NCBI GenBank assembly: GCA_947306845.1
Contig: CAMZHP010000094.1
Span: forward strand, 1-10,429
DNA length: 10,429 bases
Source of the DNA: an uncultured Prevotellaceae bacterium
GTDB taxonomy: Bacteria > Bacteroidota > Bacteroidia > Bacteroidales > Bacteroidaceae
Direction: 5' to 3'
Shown here: one piece after another, positions 1 to 6,374 of the stretch
Layout: the number at the start of each line of letters is the position of its first letter
Numbering within the stretch: position 1 is the first letter of the stretch
Translations under genes and position numbers: made by a program
The notes under the pieces: generated by a model
The model's input: only the letters and a program-made list of their open reading frames with translations
Database searches by the model: none
What the model was told of the DNA's origin: nothing

Positions 1-338
1 CGGCGGATGCCCGACTGGATGATGAGTTTTGAACACTCCAGGCAAGGAGAGGCGGTGACATATAGAGTGGCTCCCTCACTGTTATTGCTGCTACGGGCAA
101 GTTTGGTGATGGCGTTGGCCTCTGCATGCAGCACGTATGGCTTGGTCACGTTGCTCTCATCTTCGCATACATTCTCAAAACCACTCGGAGTGCCGTTGTA
201 ACCATCGCTGATGATCATCTTGTCCTTCACCACCAATGCACCTACTTGGCGGCGTTGACAATAGCTGTTCTCTGCCCAAATCCTGGCCATGCGCAGATAA
301 CGCTGGTCGAGTTGATGCTGTTTCTCGTCCTTGTTCAT
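1..338 (-). CDS. Deoxycytidylate (dCMP) deaminase, C-terminus cut by window edge
   Basis: Reading the minus strand from the ATG at 336-338 gives 112 codons open to the left edge, so the C-terminal part is missing. The family deaminates dCMP to dUMP in the cytoplasm, feeding thymidylate synthesis. The zinc-dependent cytidine/deoxycytidylate deaminase signature is visible: H71-A-E73 in HAEANA, where His is the zinc ligand and Glu the proton shuttle, and P98-C99-L-E-C102, which supplies the two cysteine ligands. Upstream, GYNGTPSGFENVCED (about residues 47-61) is typical of dCMP deaminases rather than of tRNA or free-cytidine deaminases. Family members are usually about 145-160 residues, so roughly 35-45 residues lie outside the window. 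The start lies 5 bases after the peptidase stop codon, so the two are very likely co-transcribed. The upstream sequence is A-rich with no clear Shine-Dalgarno. Confidence 0.9.
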   Translation of the reverse strand, partial: MNKDEKQHQLDQRYLRMARIWAENSYCQRRQVGALVVKDKMIISDGYNGTPSGFENVCEDESNVTKPYVLHAEANAITKLARSSNNSEGATLYVTASPCLECSKLIIQSGIR

Positions 339-343
339 GGTTT

Positions 344-2476
344 TTACTTTTTTTTGCGTGGACGACGGATGCCATTGCGGCGGAGCAAGGCGTCGATGGT
401 GGGTTCGCTGCCACGGAACTGCTTGTAGAGAGTCATCGGGTGCTCTGTGCCGCCACGTGAGAGAATGCAGTCACGGAATCGCTGGGCAGTGGTGCGGTCG
501 AAAATGCCGTTTTTCTTGAACACACTGAAGGCATCTGCCTCAAGCACTTCTGCCCATTTGTAGCTATAGTAGCCTGACGCATAACCGCCAGCCATGATAT
601 GGGAGAACTGGGTGGTCATGCAAGTGCCAGGTTTCTGGGGCAAAACGATGGCCTTTGACCACGCTTTTTGCTCAAACTCTATCAGATCGCCCTTGAACTC
701 GTCACGCAGTGTGTAATAGGCCATGTCTAGCAAGCCGAAGCTCACCTGCCGAAGACAGCCATAAGCCACTTGAAAATTACGGCTTTTGAGGATGCGGCTG
801 ATCAGTTCGTCGGGCAGGGGCTCTCCTGTCTGGTAATGGAATGCAAAAGTCCTAAGAAATTCTTTCTCCACAGCATAGTTCTCCATGAACTGGGAGGGGA
901 GTTCCACGAAGTCCCACCACACGCTAGTGCCAGACATGCTCTCGAAACGGGTATTGGCAAACATGCCATGAAGAGAATGGCCGAACTCGTGCAGGAAGGT
1001 CTCCACCTCGCCGAGACTGAGCAGGGAGGGTTGGCTTTCCGTGGGTTTGGTCAGATTCATCACCACACTCACATGGGGACGTACATTTTCACCCTTGCTG
1101 TTGATGTACTGACCTTGGTAATTGGTCATCCAAGCTCCGCCCTGTTTACCCTTCCGGGGATGGAAATCTGCGTAGAATACGGCGAGATAGCTGCCATCCT
1201 TGTCAAACACCTCGTAGGCTTTCACATCAGGGTGATAGACGGGGATATCTTTGTTCTCGCGGAAGGTGATACCATAAAGGCGATTGGCAAGACCAAAAAT
1301 GCCTTCTGTCACTTTAGACAGCTCAAAGTATGGCCGAAGCATCTCAGAGTCGATGTTGTATTTCTCCATCTGAAGCTGATAGGAGTAATGAGCAAGGTCC
1401 CATGGCTCAAAATGATATTGGCGGCCTTCTTTTCTACGGGCCAGGCGCTCTACTTCTGATATCTCTTTCAGAGCGGTAGGCTTATAGGCATCAATGAGTT
1501 GGTCGAGAAGACGATAGACATTACGGACGTTACTGGCCATGCGGCGGCGAAGCACGAAGTCGGCAAGACATTTGTAACCTAGCAACTGAGCACGCTCACG
1601 CTGAACGTTTACAATACGCTTGCAAATCTCGATATTGTTCTCTGGATTGTCGTGGGTACATACCGTGCTGCTGGCCATGTAGAGTTGCTGACGCAAATCA
1701 CGGCGGGTGGAGTATTTCATAAACGGGCCGATGCTGGGGGCATCCAGTGTGAATACCCAACCATCAAGGCCATGCTCCTTGGCTTCCTGGGCCGCAGCCT
1801 CGCGAACACGCTCCGGCAGTCCGGCAAGGTCGGCTTCATCGGTCAGGTGCAGCGTGAAAGCCTTTCGCTCCTTACGAAGGTTTTGCGAGAACTGCAGGGA
1901 GAGCATGCTGCTCTCCTCGTTGAGTTGTCGAAGGCGGGTCTTTCCTTCCTCATCGAGGAGAGCGCCACACCGGGTGAAACCCTCATAAGTGTTGTCAAGC
2001 AGACGCTTTTCCTCGGGGGTGAGGCGGCGGTGATGAAGGTGTACTTGACGGATGCGGTTGAACAAACGCTCATTGAGCATCACGTCGTTGTGATGTTGGG
2101 TGAGCAGGGGTTCAATCTTCTGGGCAAGTGCATCCAACTCATCAGTGGTCTCAGCACTGAGAAGATTGAAAAAAACGGTTGACACACGGTCGAGAAGACC
2201 ATAATATACAGGATCGTCATCCTTGCAGATGATGGTGTTGTCGAATGTGGGTTTCGAGGGGTTATTGATGGTCTTGTCTATCTGCTCCTTGTCGCGACGG
2301 ATTCCTTCGATGAAAGCTGGCTCAAAATCCTCCAAGCGAATCTTGTCAAAAGGGTAGGTGCCATGAGGTGTGTCGAAGGGTTCAAAAAACGGATTCTTAC
2401 GTTCTTCAGCCACTTGCTGAACATCTTGAACTGGCATTTCGTCGATGGGTTGGTAGTCTTTATCTGTGGGTCTCAT
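344..2476 (-). CDS. dcp: M3-family zinc metallopeptidase (peptidyl-dipeptidase Dcp / oligopeptidase A type)
   Basis: A zinc peptidase of family M3A, which trims short peptides. The zinc site is intact: HEFGH at residues 496-500 (His496 and His500 ligands, Glu497 catalytic), followed by Glu525 in WWDFVELPSQ. The 29-residue spacing from the first His to that Glu matches the family's third ligand. The C-terminal GGYASGYYSYKWAEVLEADAF block is also typical. The product is 710 residues, normal for Dcp. I chose the ATG at 2474-2476 over an in-frame TTG at 2501-2503, because the TTG lies inside the -7 promoter box and so would not be transcribed, and because AAGGAAAAAG sits just before the ATG. There is no signal peptide or lipobox, so the enzyme is probably cytoplasmic, although some Bacteroidota paralogues are exported. 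It shares an operon with the dCMP deaminase. Choosing between dipeptidase and oligopeptidase activity is not possible from sequence alone, so the symbol is tentative. Confidence 0.93.
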   Translation of the reverse strand: MRPTDKDYQPIDEMPVQDVQQVAEERKNPFFEPFDTPHGTYPFDKIRLEDFEPAFIEGIRRDKEQIDKTINNPSKPTFDNTIICKDDDPVYYGLLDRVSTVFFNLLSAETTDELDALAQKIEPLLTQHHNDVMLNERLFNRIRQVHLHHRRLTPEEKRLLDNTYEGFTRCGALLDEEGKTRLRQLNEESSMLSLQFSQNLRKERKAFTLHLTDEADLAGLPERVREAAAQEAKEHGLDGWVFTLDAPSIGPFMKYSTRRDLRQQLYMASSTVCTHDNPENNIEICKRIVNVQRERAQLLGYKCLADFVLRRRMASNVRNVYRLLDQLIDAYKPTALKEISEVERLARRKEGRQYHFEPWDLAHYSYQLQMEKYNIDSEMLRPYFELSKVTEGIFGLANRLYGITFRENKDIPVYHPDVKAYEVFDKDGSYLAVFYADFHPRKGKQGGAWMTNYQGQYINSKGENVRPHVSVVMNLTKPTESQPSLLSLGEVETFLHEFGHSLHGMFANTRFESMSGTSVWWDFVELPSQFMENYAVEKEFLRTFAFHYQTGEPLPDELISRILKSRNFQVAYGCLRQVSFGLLDMAYYTLRDEFKGDLIEFEQKAWSKAIVLPQKPGTCMTTQFSHIMAGGYASGYYSYKWAEVLEADAFSVFKKNGIFDRTTAQRFRDCILSRGGTEHPMTLYKQFRGSEPTIDALLRRNGIRRPRKKK

Positions 2477-2500
2477 GTTGTACTTTTTCCTTAGAGCAAG

Positions 2501-2508
2501 CAAAGTTA
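2501..2508 (-). promoter_or_regulatory. -7 promoter box for the M3 peptidase operon
   Basis: On the minus strand the sequence is TAACTTTG, a full match to the Bacteroidota primary-sigma -7 consensus TAnnTTTG. It lies about 25 bases upstream of the ATG at 2476, leaving a short leader that carries a purine-rich ribosome site. No convincing -33 element is visible. Assignment is by motif and position only. Confidence 0.65.
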
Positions 2509-2560
2509 ATGAATAATTGAAAATTAATGTGAATTCGTGGATTTTTTATGATAATTTACC

Positions 2561-2568
2561 TATTTTTG
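2561..2568 (+). promoter_or_regulatory. -7 promoter box for the MFS transporter gene
   Basis: TATTTTTG matches TAnnTTTG fully and lies 30 bases upstream of the ATG at 2599. It points away from the peptidase promoter at 2501-2508, making 2477-2598 a compact divergent promoter region. It also argues against an earlier in-frame ATG at 2548, which lies upstream of this box. Confidence 0.6.
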
Positions 2569-2598
2569 CATGAATTTCTTCACCTTTTTAGATACAAC

Positions 2599-3579
2599 AT
2601 GAATGACATTCGCTCAAATATGGTGGGAATGACGGCTATGTCTGCATGGATGCACTTCCTGGTCGATGGTTTATGTGTGTGCTGCCTCTATCTACTCATG
2701 GCTCCTACAGATGGTATGCAGGTGGTGAAAGTATTTGCCATTTACAATATAATGGCTTTCCTGACACAACCCCTGACTGGATTGTGGGCCGACTACATCA
2801 GAAACAGGCATTGGCTGTTGCTCTGTTCTGCCATTTTGCTTACTGCGGCAGTGTTGGCTGCGGCTATCACCGTCAACCTCTTGCTGACGGCTCCTGTCGC
2901 TTTCTGGGGCGTTGCTGTGCTTCTGGGATTGGGCAATTCGCTTTTCCATGTATGGGGTGGCAAACAGACCGCCATGACTACCGACAATGACATCCGAGCT
3001 TTGGGCGTTTTCGTGTCTTCCGGAGCTTTTGGATTGGCTGTGGGAGGTGTGTTTTGCTCATGGCTGCTGCTCTTTGCATTTCTATTGGCCTTTTGCCTCA
3101 TGGCGGTGATTTATCTGAGACAGGATATCATAAATGTTGCAGAGAGAGCGTGTACGGGGGCGAAACAAGCGCAGCGGTCATTCAGACGGGCTGAGGTGTG
3201 GCTCTTCATCATGTTCATCATGGCGTTTGTCATGGGGCGCTCGCTGATAGGAGAGACGTTCGTCGCGGGGATTGAGAAAAAGGCAGCTATCGTTTTGCTC
3301 ATCGGCTTCATTTCTATGTTGGGAAAGATGGCTGGAGGATGGATAACACGCACCTTGGGAATTGTCAATGCGCTGATACTGATGCTTGTGGCGGTTGTAG
3401 CTTGTTTTTTCATGAACAGTTTCGGCATGCCTGTGTTGTTTGCTGGATTGTTTTTCATCAATTGTACGATGCCCATCACATTATATCTAGCCAATGTGGT
3501 TCTTAAAGATAAGGAAGGACTTGCTTTCGGCCTGTTGGCGGCAGCTCTCATGCCTGGTTTCCTCCTCTCATTGATATAA
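2599..3579 (+). CDS. MFS-type membrane transporter, short form
   Basis: A strongly hydrophobic 326-residue protein with about 10-11 predicted membrane spans (roughly residues 11-34, 45-65, 72-93, 98-118, 139-156, 157-174, 200-216, 228-248, 253-272, 277-298 and 307-325). GLWADYIRNR at 61-70 resembles the MFS loop 2-3 motif A (G-x-x-x-D-x-x-x-R-R). GNSLFHVWGG at 112-121 is a striking polar patch in the fourth span. A basic loop at 172-200 separates two bundles, as expected for the MFS fold. Most MFS proteins have 12 spans and about 400 residues, so this one is short, and its C-terminus ends in the middle of a hydrophobic segment (residues 307-326) one base before a heptamer repeat array. A truncated last helix is therefore possible. 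Substrate is unknown. The start at 2599 is chosen because the upstream ATG at 2548 precedes the likely promoter. It probably shares a transcript with the next gene. Confidence 0.75.
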   Translation: MNDIRSNMVGMTAMSAWMHFLVDGLCVCCLYLLMAPTDGMQVVKVFAIYNIMAFLTQPLTGLWADYIRNRHWLLLCSAILLTAAVLAAAITVNLLLTAPVAFWGVAVLLGLGNSLFHVWGGKQTAMTTDNDIRALGVFVSSGAFGLAVGGVFCSWLLLFAFLLAFCLMAVIYLRQDIINVAERACTGAKQAQRSFRRAEVWLFIMFIMAFVMGRSLIGETFVAGIEKKAAIVLLIGFISMLGKMAGGWITRTLGIVNALILMLVAVVACFFMNSFGMPVLFAGLFFINCTMPITLYLANVVLKDKEGLAFGLLAAALMPGFLLSLI

Positions 3580-3580
3580 G

Positions 3581-3650
3581 TCACATCTCACGCCTCTCAC
3601 CTCACCTCTCGCTTCTCACCTCTCATCTCTCACCTCTCACCTCTCACCTC
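3581..3650 (+). repeat. Tandem heptamer array, consensus TCACCTC, 10 units
   Basis: Ten consecutive 7-base units in perfect phase. Five are exactly TCACCTC (3602-3608, 3616-3622, 3630-3636, 3637-3643, 3644-3650). The others are variants: TCACATC, TCACGCC, TCTCACC, TCGCTTC and TCATCTC. The array starts one base after the transporter stop codon and ends two bases before the ATG of the next gene, so it forms the entire spacer. Variants are concentrated at the 5' end and perfect units at the 3' end, as expected for a microsatellite that expands at one side. The same unit recurs at 6331-6372. Confidence 0.92.
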
Positions 3651-3652
3651 AT

Positions 3653-3988
3653 ATGACCTATAACCTCCTTCTCACTTTGTTGGCTACCATCATCATCGAA
3701 CTCGCAGTGCTTATTGCTCTCAGAGAACGAAGAAAAAAGGTGCTCCTCGCTTCTGTGGTTGTCAATATTCTCACCAACATACCGCTTAATATCTATGTGA
3801 TGACAATGCAACCAGGATGGGGCAGAATGATCATGGGTGAATGTATCATCGTTATCGCAGAGACATTGTGGTATTTTCTTTTCATCAGAGATCTTCAAAA
3901 AGCTGCCGTCTACAGTTTTCTATGCAATGCCATCAGCTTCCTCATGGGACTCTTAGTCACATTGTTGTTTCTCTTTTCTTCTTTCTGA
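3653..3988 (+). CDS. Small four-span membrane protein of unknown function
   Basis: A 111-residue hydrophobic protein with about four predicted spans (residues 4-22, 28-50, 58-78, 82-108). Charged and polar residues sit within or at the edges of the spans: Glu16, Asn38, Asn42, Glu63, Glu70 and Asn92. The first loop is basic (RERRKK, 24-29), which suggests that it faces the cytoplasm. I recognise no named family, although small proteins with this pattern (Glu in the first helix, N-x-x-T-N-x-P-x-N in the second) resemble uncharacterised membrane proteins seen in other gut anaerobes. It follows the transporter by 73 bases and has no promoter box of its own. The ATG is preceded directly by the heptamer array with no Shine-Dalgarno, so translation must start by a leaderless-like or coupled route. 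Function could be as partner of the transporter, but this is only inferred from adjacency. Confidence 0.7.
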   Translation: MTYNLLLTLLATIIIELAVLIALRERRKKVLLASVVVNILTNIPLNIYVMTMQPGWGRMIMGECIIVIAETLWYFLFIRDLQKAAVYSFLCNAISFLMGLLVTLLFLFSSF

Positions 3989-3997
3989 AACCTCTTA

Positions 3998-4050
3998 CTC
4001 CACCCAAAAGCACACGGATAAATAAACCGTAGGCTTTATTTGGTGTGGAG
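3998..4050 (+). terminator. Possible stem-loop downstream of the membrane-protein gene
   Basis: Two nested inverted repeats follow the stop codon at 3988. The outer arms are CTCCACC (3998-4004) and GGTGTGGAG (4042-4050), pairing with a bulge. The inner arms are AAATAAA (4020-4026) and TTTATTT (4035-4041). No T-run directly follows the 3' arm, so this is a weak candidate for a rho-independent terminator and might instead protect the mRNA end. The rest of the 205-base spacer (3989-4193) holds only the promoter box noted at 4146. Confidence 0.3.
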
Positions 4051-4145
4051 GTTATCTCCGTTGTTTACCCACCGCTTCCTATCCCCATTTGCTTAATAGT
4101 TGTTATTTTTTTGTGTCTATCACACCATGGTATCATTTTTTCATG

Positions 4146-4153
4146 TATATTTG
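4146..4153 (+). promoter_or_regulatory. -7 promoter box for the Cys-rich protein gene
   Basis: TATATTTG matches the Bacteroidota -7 consensus TAnnTTTG and lies 40 bases upstream of the ATG at 4194, leaving a short AT-rich leader. No clear -33 element is seen at the expected spacing. Confidence 0.55.
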
Positions 4154-4193
4154 CACATGGCAATATAGGCAATCATTATCAAATATATAGAGT

Positions 4194-4574
4194 ATGACAC
4201 TTTTCACCTCACAATTGCTGGACATCATTTCTCCAGGTAGTTACCGTCGTCCAAGAGTGAAATTGGATACTATCCAGTCAAGAATCGAAACCATCAGACC
4301 CAAGAAAGTTATTGACACTTTGGCCAACCATCATGGCTGCTGTGAAAACATGGCTGACTCGTGTTGCTCACAGGGCAATGGCTCGTGCTGCTCGCACGCA
4401 GCCGATACGGTGAACGCTTCCACCAATGGCATGATGGATTTACTGGGTAATGGCGGTGGTGGGTCTTCAACACTTATATGGGCTATTGTGGCCGTGCTCA
4501 TCGCCTTGGCAATGTGTTTCTATTTTATTTCAGTTTACAGGAAAAGCCAGGTGATAGGGCAGAGTAGGGGATAA
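4194..4574 (+). CDS. Unrecognised Cys-rich single-span membrane protein
   Basis: A 126-residue protein that I cannot assign to a family. Residues 1-45 are basic and likely helical (YRRPRVK, RPKK). Residues 46-68 hold a Cys/His cluster: H46-H47-x-C49-C50, C57-C58, C65-C66-x-H68, giving CC-x6-CC-x6-CC with an exact 8-residue period. A Gly-rich linker (GNGGGGSS, 85-92) leads to one membrane span at about 93-114 and a short basic tail (YRKS). There is no N-terminal signal peptide, so the span may act as a C-terminal anchor. The density of vicinal cysteines and flanking histidines suggests metal or redox-thiol binding, but no named metal-site motif is matched. The gene has its own promoter box, and its stop lies 3 bases from the convergent Crp/Fnr gene. 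An intact ORF with a promoter supports it being real. Confidence 0.65.
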   Translation: MTLFTSQLLDIISPGSYRRPRVKLDTIQSRIETIRPKKVIDTLANHHGCCENMADSCCSQGNGSCCSHAADTVNASTNGMMDLLGNGGGGSSTLIWAIVAVLIALAMCFYFISVYRKSQVIGQSRG

Positions 4575-4577
4575 TGG

Positions 4578-5252
4578 TCAAAACAACCGTTCTAACGCCT
4601 TGACTATTATTTTCCCTCGGTTGAGCGTGAGAAAGCCTTCGCGTTCCATGAAATGAAGCTCTCGGGATACGTTGAGACGGCTTTCTCCGATTGCTGTGGC
4701 TATTTGTTGCATTTTTAGCCAAAATGTCTTTTCACCAGCCGGATAATGGCTTCGTTCACTCAGAAAACGGGAAATCTTTTGACGAATTGTCAGAGGATGG
4801 GGATGCCATGGACGCCTGGCAAGTCTCTGTGTGCGTGTGGCTATGATGTTGAGCAGGTTGGTTCGGAAGATGCTGTTGCTCTCAAGCAATTGCAATACCT
4901 CTGGTTTGCTGAGCATCAACAGCTCGCATGAAGAATCAGCAATATAGGTGTGTGGATGGCTTTGTGCAAGCCCGAAAAGGTATTCGGGGGGCAGCAATGC
5001 AGGTGCAAGCATGCGTTCTTCCACATGATAACTGTAGTCATCGGCATGGGAGATGAGGGTAAGCTGACCTCCCAAGAGGAATGTCATGGCTTCACAGGGT
5101 TTACCCTCTGCATATATGATGGCACCAGCATCGGGACGGACAAACTCAAGTTTGGTATGCCCCACAAGAGCTGTCAGGCCATCTTGACTCATTCCTTGGA
5201 AAAGGGGCAGGCGCAAAAGACGCTCATAGATGATCTTGTTGCGATTTTCCAT
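4578..5252 (-). CDS. Crp/Fnr-family transcriptional regulator
   Basis: A 224-residue protein with the two-domain Crp/Fnr layout. The N-terminal cyclic-nucleotide-binding-like beta barrel spans about residues 15-120 (LFQGMSQDGL start, then GAIIYAEGKPCEAMTFLLGG). A C-terminal winged helix-turn-helix covers about 155-218, with TIRQKISRFL leading to the recognition region LKMQQIATAIGESRLNVSREL (179-199) and the wing at FLTLNRGKIIV. Only Cys53 and Cys109 are present, so there is no N-terminal FNR-type Fe-S cysteine cluster. The canonical cAMP phosphate-binding signature (R-S-A) is also absent, so the effector is unknown. The start ATG is 11 bases after the apbE stop, so it is very likely co-transcribed with apbE. 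Its 3' end meets the Cys-rich gene tail to tail with 3 bases between. Confidence 0.88.
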   Translation of the reverse strand: MENRNKIIYERLLRLPLFQGMSQDGLTALVGHTKLEFVRPDAGAIIYAEGKPCEAMTFLLGGQLTLISHADDYSYHVEERMLAPALLPPEYLFGLAQSHPHTYIADSSCELLMLSKPEVLQLLESNSIFRTNLLNIIATRTQRLARRPWHPHPLTIRQKISRFLSERSHYPAGEKTFWLKMQQIATAIGESRLNVSRELHFMEREGFLTLNRGKIIVKALERLF

Positions 5253-5263
5253 GGGTATAGGGA

Positions 5264-6292
5264 TCAGTCGCCGACAATCTTGTCACGGAGCGAGGGGGAG
5301 AACCATACTTGATAGTCATCCTTTCCGTCGGAGTAGATGAAGTATACCATCAGCTCAGGATGCTGCTTAAGCAATTTCTTGGCACGATCGATGCCCATCA
5401 CCATGAAAGCGGTGGCATAGGCATCAGCGATGGCACACTGATCGGCAACTACTGTGGCGGAAAGCAGACTGTGCTGAACAGGACGGCCTGTCTGAGGATC
5501 TATGGTATGTGCATATTTCTTGCCGTCTTTGTAATAGAAGTTACGATAATTGCCACTGGTCGCCATCGCCTTGTCTGTCACATTAAGAATGGTTTCCAAC
5601 TCAGTGGAGCTCTGGGTCGGGTCATCAGTAGGACGGTTGACACCAATGCGCCAAGGTTGACGCTTCTCGTTGACGCCCTTGGTCACAATCTCACCACCGA
5701 TCTCTACCATGTAGTTGGTCACGTCATGACGCCTTAAGGCAGCTGCCACCACATCACAGGCATACCCTTTTGCCACAGCACTGCAGTCTAGCATCAGGCG
5801 TGGGTCTTTTTTGATGATGCGTCCTTCGGGCGACATACTGACTTTCTTGTAGCCTACGAACTGAAGCAGGCTGTCGATGATGTGTTGGTCGGGTGTGCTG
5901 CCTTCCTTGAAACCAAACCCCCATTGATTGACAAGGGGAGCCACGGTGATGTCAAAAGCACCTTCTGTGACTTCCGAGACTTGTTGTGCGGTACGGAAGA
6001 CGTCTTTGAATAGCTGGTCTGCCTGCGCATCCTCATTGTTGTTCATCTTGGTGATAATGGACTGGGGATTGAAGGGCGACAATGACATATCTACTTGCTG
6101 TAGGGCTGTTTCGATTTCCGCCTGCAAATCTTTGTCGCTCTGGTAAGTAATATGGTAATACGTTCCAAAGATGGGGGCCGTGGTTGTTCTGTATGGCATG
6201 TTCTGTTGTTGCATGATAATGAGCACGGTGCCCACGATGAGCAACACAAGAAACGGTATCTGCCAAATCAGTTTTTTATTGTTTCCTTTCAT
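5264..6292 (-). CDS. apbE: FAD:protein FMN transferase (ApbE), membrane-anchored
   Basis: ApbE enzymes move FMN from FAD onto a Ser/Thr of target proteins such as the Rnf and Nqr subunits, outside the cytoplasmic membrane in most Gram-negative bacteria. Family blocks are present in order: DITVAPLVNQWGFG (114-127), LDCSAVAKGYACD (168-180), the EIGGE motif (197-201), MATSGNYRNFY (243-253), HTIDPQTGRP (262-271) and ADAYATA (289-295), which carries the Asp and Thr of the metal site. Residues 9-27 form one hydrophobic span with no lipobox cysteine, so it is anchored by an uncleaved helix rather than as a lipoprotein. The product is 342 residues, normal for the family. The start at 6290-6292 (MKGNNKK) is preferred because the helix follows directly. 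A GTG at 6332-6334 inside the heptamer array would add 14 residues. It is followed by the Crp/Fnr gene at 11 bases. No flavinylation target was recognised nearby. Confidence 0.93.
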   Translation of the reverse strand: MKGNNKKLIWQIPFLVLLIVGTVLIIMQQQNMPYRTTTAPIFGTYYHITYQSDKDLQAEIETALQQVDMSLSPFNPQSIITKMNNNEDAQADQLFKDVFRTAQQVSEVTEGAFDITVAPLVNQWGFGFKEGSTPDQHIIDSLLQFVGYKKVSMSPEGRIIKKDPRLMLDCSAVAKGYACDVVAAALRRHDVTNYMVEIGGEIVTKGVNEKRQPWRIGVNRPTDDPTQSSTELETILNVTDKAMATSGNYRNFYYKDGKKYAHTIDPQTGRPVQHSLLSATVVADQCAIADAYATAFMVMGIDRAKKLLKQHPELMVYFIYSDGKDDYQVWFSPSLRDKIVGD

Positions 6293-6330
6293 GTATGATT
6301 CTATATATTGTTCACAAAACCTCAAATCAC

Positions 6331-6372
6331 TCACCTCTCACCTCTCACCTCTTACCACTCACCTCTCACCTC
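6331..6372 (+). repeat. Second TCACCTC heptamer array, 6 units
   Basis: Six in-phase 7-base units: TCACCTC at 6331-6337, 6338-6344, 6345-6351, 6359-6365 and 6366-6372, with one variant (TTACCAC) at 6352-6358. Degenerate flanks may extend it a little to the left. On the transcribed minus strand the unit reads GAGGTGA, a strong Shine-Dalgarno-like sequence, but the nearest unit is about 38 bases from the apbE ATG, too far to serve it. The array begins two bases after the stop codon of the upstream (DUF6048) gene and fills half of the 82-base spacer before apbE. It is the same unit and same strand as the array at 3581-3650. Confidence 0.92.
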
Positions 6373-6374
6373 TC

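Noticed and set aside
770..1459. 229-residue open frame on the plus strand
   Set aside because: It lies entirely antisense to the well-supported M3 peptidase, covers the zinc-site region and has no recognisable domain or promoter.
1652..2182. 176-residue open frame on the plus strand
   Set aside because: Antisense shadow of the M3 peptidase N-terminal half; no promoter box or family features.
2548..2550. Upstream ATG for the MFS transporter
   Set aside because: It lies upstream of the likely -7 box at 2561-2568 and would add 17 residues not expected for the family.
3581..3650. Possible CRISPR array
   Set aside because: Units are 7 bases with no spacers; this is a tandem microsatellite, and no cas gene is near.
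3989..4193. Possible small RNA or riboswitch in the longest spacer
   Set aside because: Only a weak bulged stem-loop and a promoter box are seen; no conserved aptamer-like structure could be recognised by eye.
5309..5737. 142-residue open frame on the plus strand
   Set aside because: Antisense to conserved ApbE motifs; no independent support.
6332..6334. GTG alternative start for apbE inside the heptamer array, preceded by a GAGGTGA
   Set aside because: It would add 14 mostly polar residues before the membrane anchor; the ATG at 6290-6292 gives a standard N-terminus. Kept only as a low-probability alternative.
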